Below, piece by piece: positions 1 to 6,437 of a stretch of 64,000 nucleotides of DNA; the first letter of the stretch is position 1; each line of letters begins with the position of its first letter. Origin of the DNA: Sporosalibacterium faouarense (GTDB taxonomy: Bacteria; Bacillota; Clostridia; Tissierellales; VENL01). The stretch is taken from the NCBI RefSeq assembly GCF_016765695.1, contig NZ_JAETGO010000034.1, forward strand, positions 186,001-250,000, given 5' to 3'. The position numbers were made by a program, and so were the translations under genes. Under the pieces are notes generated by a model. It worked only from the letters and a program-made list of their open reading frames with translations, was not told where the DNA came from and made no database searches.

Positions 1-1
1 A

Positions 2-175
2 ATACTAGCAGGTTCTTTTATTCATGATAGATTAGCCTTTACCATATCTTCTGAGCTTTTTAGCTTTTTATTTGGTGTAGGTCTTATGATTATTTCTTAT
101 GGAGTAGTTAAAATTTTTGATATTAGTTATAAATCGAAAGGGAATATTAAGTATAGGATTACAAAAGTTTTATAG
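2..175 (+). CDS. C-terminal end of a membrane protein (partial)
   Basis: The first 57 codons visible are the tail of a protein that begins before the window; the frame is open from the second base and ends in TAG. It contains one hydrophobic stretch (about residues 18-40, rich in F, L, I and G) followed by a short basic tail, as at the cytoplasmic end of a multi-pass transporter. A major-facilitator-type permease would fit, but no diagnostic motif is visible, so the family is a guess. About 490 bp without a convincing gene separate it from the feo cluster, so it probably does not belong to that operon. Confidence 0.5.
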   Translation: MLAGSFIHDRLAFTISSELFSFLFGVGLMIISYGVVKIFDISYKSKGNIKYRITKVL

Positions 176-657
176 ATTTAAAGCATAAGTTAATTCTTAT
201 ATGTTTTCTTGACAAATTCAATAAGTTAAATTGTAATTATGACAGCAATAATAATTATCAATAGTATAATAATATTTTAAAATTCAAGCAAATTCCTAGT
301 AGGGCAGCTGGTATTAAGGAAAGAATTAAAAGATAAATCACTAATAGTGATCAAGTGGTAAGTATCTAAAATATAAATGAACTTTTAGGATATATTATCC
401 GTAGAAGTTAAATAGTGGAAACAATATTAAAGTTTGTTCTATAGTAGCATAAAATGATATTCAAAGAAATTTACAGAAAAATCTCTTGTAAATATATATC
501 TTAAGATTAACTTTAATTATGCTAAAAATAAATATATAAAAAGTAAGTATTTATTAAAAATAAAATTTTATTTTTATAAGTACTTTTTTAAAAAACTCAT
601 ATTGATAATGATATGCAATTTCAATACATACTAACTAATAAAATGTAATTTTAAATT
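176..657. other. Intergenic region before feo cluster
   Basis: No open frame with a ribosome site is present. The stretch is very AT-rich and ends in a Fur-box-like element at 603-617. I see no sigma-54 promoter here, unlike before the second feo locus. Confidence 0.5.
603..617. promoter_or_regulatory. Possible Fur box upstream of feoAB
   Basis: TGATAATGATATGCA matches the 7-1-7 Fur consensus TGATAATNATTATCA perfectly in the first half and 4 of 7 in the second. It sits about 50 bp before the first gene of an iron-uptake cluster, which is where a ferric uptake repressor would act. No fur gene is in the window. Confidence 0.45.
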
Positions 658-670
658 GGAGGTGAAAAAA

Positions 671-802
671 ATCAATAACTTTGCAAGTATTTTAATAGGA
701 GTACTAATAATTGGTCCAGCTCTCTGGTTCAGTGGTAAGAAGGTTTTGAAGTTAGTTAAAGGCGAAGGATGTTGTAGTAGTAGCACTAAAAGAGTTAAAT
801 AG
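671..802 (+). CDS. FeoB-associated Cys-rich small membrane protein, apparent ATC start
   Basis: This 43-residue protein has one N-terminal transmembrane segment, a short basic linker (GKKVLKLVK) and a Cys-Cys-Ser-Ser-Ser cluster near the end. That is the layout of the small Cys-rich proteins found beside feoB in Firmicutes, which are thought to assist Fe(II) transport. No ATG lies in the frame. A GGAGG ribosome site at 658-662 is 8 bases before an ATC codon, the ideal distance. The only other candidate, GTG at 662, overlaps the ribosome site itself. I therefore choose ATC, with GTG 662 as the alternative (47 codons). It is followed by feoA and feoB in the same direction. Confidence 0.6.
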   Translation: MNNFASILIGVLIIGPALWFSGKKVLKLVKGEGCCSSSTKRVK

Positions 803-864
803 ACTAAAATAGGAGAATTACTATATAAATAATTTTAAAATTTATGCTTAGGAGGATGAATGTA

Positions 865-1086
865 TTGACTTTAGATTGTGCAAAAAGAGGACAGATTATT
901 GAAATTATTGAAATACCAGACTCTAAAATTAGAGTACAGGCTATTAGACTAGGGATGTTTGAAGGAGCAAAACTTAGTTGTTCTGAAAAAATACCAACTG
1001 GACCAATTATTTTAAAAAATAGACTTCAAGAAATTGCTATAGGAAGAAATTTAGCTAGGAGAATTAAAGTGAAATTGATTTCGTAA
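865..1086 (+). CDS. feoA: FeoA-domain protein
   Basis: This is a small cytoplasmic SH3-like protein that supports FeoB-dependent ferrous iron uptake. The body has the FeoA pattern: TLDCAKRGQ at the start, then RVQAIRLGMFEGAKL (the conserved RLxxLGxxxG turn), PIILKNRLQEIAIGRNLARRI and a short basic end, in all about 73 residues, normal for the family. AGGAGG at 850-855 is 9 bases before TTG 865, so I use TTG. The ATG codons at 844 and 856 overlap or abut that ribosome site. It lies 26 bp before feoB and is surely co-transcribed. Confidence 0.85.
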   Translation: MTLDCAKRGQIIEIIEIPDSKIRVQAIRLGMFEGAKLSCSEKIPTGPIILKNRLQEIAIGRNLARRIKVKLIS

Positions 1087-1112
1087 AGAAAACATAATTA
1101 GGAGGTTTTAGT

Positions 1113-2975
1113 ATGGAATGCTGCCACAATCCAGCAGTTAAAATAGATATACCTAATGAAGCTAAAAAAATAGTATTAGCAGGAAATCCAAATGTAGGAA
1201 AGTCAGTCTTTTTCAATTATTTAACAGGTCTTTATGTAGATGTTTCCAACTTTCCCGGAACAACCATAGATATAAGCACAGGAAAATTTGGTGAAGATGT
1301 TATTATGGACACTCCAGGGGTATACGGAGTATCTTCCTTTAACGATGAAGAAAGTGTTGCTCGTGATATTATTCTTTATGCTGATATAGTCGTTAACGTA
1401 GTAGATGCAGTACATATGGAAAGAGATTTGTTCTTAACACAGCAAATAATTGATATGGGTAAAAAAGTTATAGTTGCACTAAATATGATGGATGATGTAA
1501 AAAGAAATGGAATTACAATAGATATAGATAGGTTATCCAAAGAGTTAGGAGTTGAGGTTATTCCTACAACGGCTATCAAGGGTGAAGGTCTTGATAGGTT
1601 GAAGAATGCTATATATAGGGCTAAGACAGGTAATAGGATAAAGAAAATTGAATCTCTAATTGATAAAGTTATTGATAAAGTAGATACTGAATCTGAAGCA
1701 TTGCTTGTATTAGAAGAAGATGAGAATTTAATTGAAAGACATAGCTTAGTAGAATCATTTTCCCAGCGAGAATCCCTTTACAAATTACGAAGAACTAGGG
1801 TAGATGAAATAGTAAATAATGTCGTTTCTGAAACAAATCAAAATGCTTCTTTTAGAATTAAATTAGGAAGAATGATGATTAAACCGATAACAGGAATTCC
1901 TATACTTTTATTTACTTTATATTTGATGTATCAAGCTATAGGAGTTTTTGTTGCACAAACAGTAGTAGGAATAACAGAAGAAGTTATAATGGGAGAATAT
2001 TATTATAACTTTATTATGAATTCGGTAGGTAACTTTATAAATGAGTCAACATTATTAGGAGAATTACTTATAGGAGAATTTGGACTATTAACAATGGTTC
2101 CTATTTATATGCTTGGACTTTTATTGCCACTAGTAGTAGGATTTTACTTATTCTTATCTATATTAGAAGATTCGGGATACTTACCAAGGATAGCTACTTT
2201 AGTAGATAGAATGCTTACATCTCTAGGGCTTAATGGAAGAGCTGTTATACCCATGATTCTAGGTTTTGGATGTGTTACTATGGCAACAATTACTACAAGA
2301 CTTTTAGGTTCAAAAAGAGAAAAGTTCATTGCTACAATGCTGCTAGGACTTGCTATTCCATGTTCTGCTCAATTGGGAGTTATAATGGGACTTATTGCAC
2401 CACTTGGGTTTAAAGCATTTATGATATATACTTTAACGATATTTATTATATTTGTTTTAACAGGAACTATTCTTAACAAGATAATGCCTGGAGAATCTAC
2501 AGATCTTTTAATAGATTTATCACCACTTAGATTCCCAAGAATAGGAAATGTCTTAAGAAAAACCTATACTAAATCAGTTATGTTCTTAAAGGAAGCTACA
2601 CCTTTATTTATTATCGGTGGACTAGTAATTGCAGTAATGCAATATACAGGTCTACTAGACACTATTGCTAATTCACTTTCACCATTTACAGAGGGAGTAT
2701 TAAAGTTACATCCAAAGGTAGCTGAAGCATTTATAATGGGTATTGTTAGAAGAGACTTTGGAGCAGCAGGATTAAATAACTTAGCAACTCAAGGATTGTT
2801 AACAAATGCACAGGTTGTAGTATCTTTAGTAACAATAACCCTCTTTGTACCATGTATAGCTGCTATTATGGTTATATTTAAAGAAAGAAGTTGGCAAGAA
2901 TCTGCTTTGATATGGATAGGAAGTTTTGTAATTTCATTTGCAACGGCAGCTATTTTGGCTCAAATTATTATTTAG
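1113..2975 (+). CDS. feoB: Ferrous iron transporter FeoB (single-chain)
   Basis: FeoB imports Fe(II) across the cytoplasmic membrane. The N-terminal G domain has G1 GNPNVGKS (residues 24-31), DTPG (66-69) and NMMD (124-127). A helical linker follows to about residue 245, then the membrane part with its two Gate-type repeats, including GFGCVTMATITTRLL and later RRDFGAAGLNNLA. It starts MECC, a Cys pair also present in the split FeoB at 13.4 kb. At 620 residues it is somewhat shorter than the E. coli protein, typical of Clostridia. The ATG has AGGAGG 8 bases upstream. The 13.4 kb locus gives this organism a second, differently built FeoB system. Confidence 0.95.
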   Translation: MECCHNPAVKIDIPNEAKKIVLAGNPNVGKSVFFNYLTGLYVDVSNFPGTTIDISTGKFGEDVIMDTPGVYGVSSFNDEESVARDIILYADIVVNVVDAVHMERDLFLTQQIIDMGKKVIVALNMMDDVKRNGITIDIDRLSKELGVEVIPTTAIKGEGLDRLKNAIYRAKTGNRIKKIESLIDKVIDKVDTESEALLVLEEDENLIERHSLVESFSQRESLYKLRRTRVDEIVNNVVSETNQNASFRIKLGRMMIKPITGIPILLFTLYLMYQAIGVFVAQTVVGITEEVIMGEYYYNFIMNSVGNFINESTLLGELLIGEFGLLTMVPIYMLGLLLPLVVGFYLFLSILEDSGYLPRIATLVDRMLTSLGLNGRAVIPMILGFGCVTMATITTRLLGSKREKFIATMLLGLAIPCSAQLGVIMGLIAPLGFKAFMIYTLTIFIIFVLTGTILNKIMPGESTDLLIDLSPLRFPRIGNVLRKTYTKSVMFLKEATPLFIIGGLVIAVMQYTGLLDTIANSLSPFTEGVLKLHPKVAEAFIMGIVRRDFGAAGLNNLATQGLLTNAQVVVSLVTITLFVPCIAAIMVIFKERSWQESALIWIGSFVISFATAAILAQIII

Positions 2976-3277
2976 ATTTTAAACACTAATTTAACCTGAA
3001 ACTTTAATCCTTTCTAGTTCGATAGTCAAAACATTGCATAAGTCAATTGATTCTGTTCAACGTATTTCGAAGGGTAATTTAAATACTCAAATTAGTGATT
3101 TTTTTAATTATATAATGTTAATTTTGCTTAAAACCAACAAAGGAAATTAACTCAGAATAAAATATTCAACACTGATGAAACTATTACCAAAGGAGATATG
3201 TAAAGAAAGATATTTTGTAATGATGTTCTCTTGTAAAACATAATTAAAAGATATGAAATAATGATTGGAGGTATTTT
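2976..3277. other. Intergenic region with a possible HAMP-like remnant
   Basis: There is no intact gene. Around 3030-3110 one frame reads as a short piece resembling a HAMP linker (SIDSVQRISKGNLNTQISD), which could be the remains of a chemoreceptor or kinase. This is weak and rests on about 20 residues. No sigma-54 site is present. Confidence 0.25.
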
Positions 3278-3574
3278 ATGGAATTTAGTATCTCAACTAA
3301 AGCTTCTAATTACATTAATGAGAAAGGTGGAGAAGTAGTAATTTATAAAGGGAAACGTAGTTTGGGTGGTTGTTCCGGAGCCACTATCCCGACTCCAATG
3401 ATGAAATTAGGAAACCCTGACCGTTCCCATGAAAATTACCAGCTTATCAAGGAGGCAGGGATAACAATTTATCTTGCTAATGAGTTACAAAAATATAAAG
3501 GAACTGCAAAAATTGAACTTGATAAAATTTTATTTTGGAAGTCTCTTTCTTTTGATTACCTAAGGGATAACTAG
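3278..3574 (+). CDS. CC/Se-motif, HesB-like small protein (Cys form)
   Basis: This 98-residue soluble protein resembles the HesB-like or CC/Se-motif proteins of Clostridia: an N-terminal (KASNYINEKGGEVVI) beta strand, a central GGCSGATIPTPMMKLGNP loop with one Cys, and a C-terminal part resembling an A-type Fe-S scaffold. Some relatives carry selenocysteine in this loop; here the codon is an ordinary Cys and no in-frame TGA occurs. The ATG has TGGAGG 7 bases upstream. The last residues run into a transporter remnant, so the original C-terminus may have been altered. Function is unknown beyond possible metal or Fe-S binding. Confidence 0.5.
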   Translation: MEFSISTKASNYINEKGGEVVIYKGKRSLGGCSGATIPTPMMKLGNPDRSHENYQLIKEAGITIYLANELQKYKGTAKIELDKILFWKSLSFDYLRDN

Positions 3575-3838
3575 TGCAATCATAGGCTCTTCATGGGCAA
3601 CTTGGGCACTAATAATGCCTTTAGCAATTAGTTTCGCATTAAATTCTGAAATTAATATTTCGTTAATGGTAGGAACAGTGTGGGCAGGGGGAGATGTAGC
3701 AGATCTTATTTTTCCTTTATCTGCACAAATGGTAGATACTTCATTTGGAGAACATTTCTTGTTGATGAAATTATAAAAGTACAACGTAGAGAAATTGATA
3801 AAATGAAGAAGTTAATAGTAGATCTTGAAGAAGAGTAA
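3570..3838 (+). pseudogene. Fused remnants: NhaC-type antiporter fragment and DUF305-like tail
   Basis: From 3570 a start-less frame reads IIGSSWATWALIMPLAISFA and continues to TAA 3774-3776. It matches, almost residue for residue, the late membrane part of the intact NhaC-type antiporter at 60167-61567 (both have MVGTVWAGG and PLSAQM). A second frame, DEIIKVQRREIDKMKKLI, overlaps its end and runs to TAA 3836-3838. That tail resembles the C-terminus of DUF305 proteins, though this second match is a judgement from a short stretch. The two pieces look like a deletion scar joining two unrelated genes. Neither can make a working product. Confidence 0.6.
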
Positions 3839-3906
3839 TAATTTTAAATTGAAAGTGATGTTTAAAGTTATTAATAATAAGATTTTTAAATAGAGTTTTG
3901 ATAAAG

Positions 3907-3955
3907 AATCATGATTAATGCAGAATGCTCCTGCTTTAATTATGATTTTTTTTGT
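3907..3955 (+). terminator. Rho-independent terminator
   Basis: An imperfect stem (AATCATGATTAATGCAG against CTGCTTTAATTATGATT) with a 7-base loop is followed by a run of eight T. It isolates the remnants upstream from the sigma-54 promoter that follows. Confidence 0.7.
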
Positions 3956-3998
3956 TAAATAGTATAACTCGTAAATAGATGATATATATATTGAATTG

Positions 3999-4015
3999 TT
4001 GGCATGGAAATTGCT
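3999..4015 (+). promoter_or_regulatory. Sigma-54 promoter for the small Cys-rich/lgt operon
   Basis: TTGGCATGGAAATTGCT matches the -24/-12 consensus with GG at 4001 and GC at 4013. The first start codon is 41 bases past the GC. The terminator just upstream means this promoter starts a new transcription unit. Confidence 0.85.
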
Positions 4016-4054
4016 TTAATATTTAATGTAAGTAATTTAGGAGGGTAATAGATA

Positions 4055-4150
4055 ATGAAAAAAGTAAAAGAGTTTGTTATATCAAGCATTCTGTTTACTC
4101 TATTAGTTTATTTCACAGTAGGAATTCATCACTTAGCAGTGCTAATCTAG
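4055..4150 (+). CDS. 31-residue single-pass membrane peptide
   Basis: ATG has a GGAGGG site 9 bases upstream and lies just after a sigma-54 promoter, so translation is likely despite the size. The peptide has a short basic start (KKVKE), one hydrophobic helix (about residues 8-24) and a short end with two adjacent His. No family is recognised. It is the first gene of an operon of tiny membrane proteins, and could be a leader or a regulator of the membrane proteins that follow. It may also be the shortened remnant of a longer protein. Confidence 0.55.
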   Translation: MKKVKEFVISSILFTLLVYFTVGIHHLAVLI

Positions 4151-4193
4151 CAATTAATATAACTATAAATTGTATATAAAAGGAGAGGTTAAA

Positions 4194-4382
4194 ATGCTTA
4201 TAATTTTAAGAGTCTTGTATTTACTATTAATAGGCTATCTAGTTTACACAATGATAAAGAGGGGTGGTTGTTGTGGCCACGGACATAGTCAAAAGGGAAA
4301 TAGCTGTTGCGATGATAATGATAAAAAGAATTCAGAAAAAATGATAAGTGATAATGAGAAGACTAATTCTATCAACATTTAA
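4194..4382 (+). CDS. Small membrane protein with CCGHGH metal-ligand cluster
   Basis: This 62-residue protein has one N-terminal transmembrane helix (about residues 1-20), a basic KRGG hinge, then CCGHGHSQKGNSCC, eight possible metal ligands (Cys and His) in fourteen residues, and a charged Asp/Lys/Glu-rich tail. The start is the ATG preceded by AAAGGAGAGG; an in-frame ATG 24 bases earlier has no ribosome site. The layout resembles small Cys-rich FeoB partners and suggests metal binding at the membrane, but the metal is not evident. It is second in the sigma-54 operon. Confidence 0.7.
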   Translation: MLIILRVLYLLLIGYLVYTMIKRGGCCGHGHSQKGNSCCDDNDKKNSEKMISDNEKTNSINI

Positions 4383-4449
4383 AAAATAGACTATTGTTTG
4401 AAATTCAACAACTACTGTGTTAAAACTCACAACTTAGGAAGGGATAAAA

Positions 4450-4749
4450 ATGAAAAAGAAGATAATTCTCATAGGAATTATAATTTTAATAATAATATAT
4501 ATAATTTTTTATGGTGCAACACATCATTTTTTCTATGGTAGCATTTGTGGAAGTGGATTAAATGGATTAAAATTACTAGTTATGTACTATATACCCCTAA
4601 GTTTGTTATTACTTTTAACATATATATTATTTAAGCAAAATAGAACTTCTACTAAGAGGTGTGAATATTGTAGAACCCATATTAATAGAGACTTAGATAT
4701 ATGTCCATACTGTGGGAATCATAGTGAAGGGAATGCTGAAGGATTATGA
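4450..4749 (+). CDS. Two-helix membrane protein with C-terminal zinc ribbon
   Basis: This 99-residue protein has two transmembrane segments (about residues 4-24 and 43-62) and then a cytoplasmic zinc ribbon, CEYC-x12-CPYC. Zinc ribbons of this kind mediate protein contacts in many small membrane proteins. The family is not recognised. The ATG follows TTAGGAAGGG. Its stop codon overlaps the start of the next gene (ATGA), so the two are translationally coupled and their products probably act together. Confidence 0.7.
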   Translation: MKKKIILIGIIILIIIYIIFYGATHHFFYGSICGSGLNGLKLLVMYYIPLSLLLLLTYILFKQNRTSTKRCEYCRTHINRDLDICPYCGNHSEGNAEGL

Positions 4750-4985
4750 TGTTGATATTAGTAGGTATATTGTTAATATCGGTTTACTCTATATCAAAGG
4801 TCCATACGTATGAACAGTGCAACTGTATTTCTGAAAAAGTTGAGCTAAAGTGTTTTAAATGTGGTGAAGATATAGAAGAAGATTATATTTACTGTCCTCA
4901 TTGCAAGGAAAGACTTAAAAGAGCATGTGAAGGCTGTGGGAGGATGATTAATATTTTCTGGAGACAGTGCCCATATTGTGAGTAA
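4746..4985 (+). CDS. Double zinc-ribbon membrane-anchored protein
   Basis: This 79-residue protein starts with one hydrophobic helix, followed by CNC and then two zinc ribbons, CFKC-x11-CPHC and CEGC-x11-CPYC. The paired ribbons match the double zinc ribbon (DZR) pattern. It overlaps the preceding zinc-ribbon gene by four bases, which points to coupled translation. The function is unknown; as with its neighbour, zinc here is probably structural. Confidence 0.7.
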   Translation: MMLILVGILLISVYSISKVHTYEQCNCISEKVELKCFKCGEDIEEDYIYCPHCKERLKRACEGCGRMINIFWRQCPYCE

Positions 4986-5057
4986 TAGTTTGCTAAAATT
5001 TTAGGATAAGTTAATTTTCAAAATATATTAATAAAATAAATGAAAGGAAGATGAAAT

Positions 5058-5186
5058 ATGAAAAAGTGGTTTGAAAATTTCTTAAAAAAATTAGAAGAGG
5101 CAAATAAGAAGAATTTTGGTTCAGGAAGACTTGATTGCTGCGAAGCTAATCAGAAGAGTAATGATAGTCATAAAACTAAAAAGTAA
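5058..5186 (+). CDS. LDCC-motif putative metal-binding protein
   Basis: This 42-residue peptide has an amphipathic, Lys-rich N-terminal helix (KKWFENFLKKLEEANKK), a Gly-rich turn and the motif RLDCCE near the middle. That matches the small LDCC-motif family of putative metal-binding proteins in Clostridia, which are normally 40-50 residues long. A GGAAG site is 7 bases upstream of ATG. Only the Cys pair suggests metal binding; the role has not been established for the family as far as I know. It sits inside the sigma-54 operon between the zinc-ribbon genes and lgt. Confidence 0.75.
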   Translation: MKKWFENFLKKLEEANKKNFGSGRLDCCEANQKSNDSHKTKK

Positions 5187-5276
5187 GTTTTTATATTAAA
5201 GGATTTTAAATAACATTTTACTTGAGTGTTATCTAATAAACAGATGTTTTAAATAGAGTCAGGGAGGATGAAGATA

Positions 5277-6107
5277 GTGGTAGAGGTATTTAAAATAGGA
5301 CACTATGCAATATATTTATTTGGATTAACAATTGTATTAGGAATGATAGTTGGAATATATATTATGACCAAAGAAGCTAAAAGAAAAGGGTTAAGTGTTG
5401 ACAAATTAACTGATTTAGCAATATACACTATAATTTCTGCCATAGTAGGAGCTAGACTATATTATGTATTTGCTTTTAACGCTAAGTATTATCTTCAAAA
5501 TCCAAAAGATATTTTAGCCTTAAGAGATGGTGGACTCTCTATTCAAGGGGCTTTGATTTTTGGAGTACTATTTGCTCTATGGTACACAAAAAAGAAGAAT
5601 ATTAGCTTTGGTAAAGCAGCTGATGCTTTTGCACCTGGAATTATTATGGGGCAGGCTATAGGTAGAATAGGTTGTGATGTATTTGGAATTCCGATGACAA
5701 AAGCCTATTTCTGGGGAGTAAGTGTTAATAATCAACTACTGCACCCAGCACAAATATATGAGGCTCTTCTTAACTTAGTATTATTTACGTATTTATGGAA
5801 ATCAAGAGATAAGACAAAATATAATGGTCAATTATTCATTAAATATATAATTGGTTTTTCTATAATACGAGGAATAGTAGAATTCTTTAGGATTAATCCA
5901 ATTGTGTTTGGTCCATTTACTATTGCCCATGTTACAAGTTTAGGGATTATAGTTGGTGCCTTAATAATGAATAATATTTTGAAGAAACGTAATCAAAGTG
6001 ACCATGTTAATAAATCAAGTGAGGCTGCTATAACACCCATCACTCACTACGTGGGAATTATTTTAATAGGTGCTATTGGAATTTGGATTTATTATTTTGT
6101 ACATTAA
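5277..6107 (+). CDS. lgt: Prolipoprotein diacylglyceryl transferase (Lgt family)
   Basis: Lgt moves diacylglycerol from phosphatidylglycerol to the lipobox Cys of prelipoproteins in the cytoplasmic membrane. The protein has about seven transmembrane helices. It shows the core signatures DGGLSIQGAL, GQAIGRIGCDVFG, HPAQIYEALLN and RGIVEFFR. The usual GRIGN has Cys in place of Asn, an unusual substitution at a conserved position. GGGAGG is directly followed by ATG 5268, so GTG 5277 at 9 bases is the more likely start. An operon with small membrane proteins suggests lipoprotein traffic is adjusted with the sigma-54 response, or that this is an accessory Lgt. Confidence 0.85.
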   Translation: MVEVFKIGHYAIYLFGLTIVLGMIVGIYIMTKEAKRKGLSVDKLTDLAIYTIISAIVGARLYYVFAFNAKYYLQNPKDILALRDGGLSIQGALIFGVLFALWYTKKKNISFGKAADAFAPGIIMGQAIGRIGCDVFGIPMTKAYFWGVSVNNQLLHPAQIYEALLNLVLFTYLWKSRDKTKYNGQLFIKYIIGFSIIRGIVEFFRINPIVFGPFTIAHVTSLGIIVGALIMNNILKKRNQSDHVNKSSEAAITPITHYVGIILIGAIGIWIYYFVH

Positions 6108-6148
6108 TATAAAGATTAAAATATAAGAAAAGACGAGGAGGAAATTAT

Positions 6149-6436
6149 ATGCAAAATCATAAAAATGATAAATCAAAGGAAATGAATAAGGGCACTGAAA
6201 AGAATGGACATGGACTAAAACATGGATTAATGATGATGCTTTGTTGCTTAATACCAATTTTGATAATTGCAGGTCTACCGTTATTTGGCTTCAAGGGGAG
6301 CACACCTACTTGGTTAATATTTTTGCTTATGCCTTTAATGCATGTAGGAATGATGTTTAGTATGAAAAAAGGCAAACATAAGGATTCTTTCCATGATGAT
6401 AAAACCAAAGAAGTAAAGGTTAAAGTGGAAAAGTAA
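6149..6436 (+). CDS. DUF2933-like small membrane protein
   Basis: This 95-residue protein has a hydrophilic Lys/His-rich start, then HGLMMMLCCLIPILIIAGLPLFG and a second hydrophobic segment ending in PLMHVGMMF, followed by a Lys/His-rich tail. The pattern of an MMLCCLIP helix next to a second helix is that of the DUF2933 proteins often found with metal-resistance genes. ATG has GAGGAGG 8 bases upstream. One base separates it from the next gene. Met, Cys and His in the helices make copper or other soft-metal contact plausible but unproven. Confidence 0.6.
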   Translation: MQNHKNDKSKEMNKGTEKNGHGLKHGLMMMLCCLIPILIIAGLPLFGFKGSTPTWLIFLLMPLMHVGMMFSMKKGKHKDSFHDDKTKEVKVKVEK

Positions 6437-6437
6437 T

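Noticed and set aside
3278-3574. Possible selenoprotein because relatives of this CC/Se family use selenocysteine.
   Set aside because: The loop has Cys and no in-frame TGA, and I see no obvious SECIS-like hairpin.
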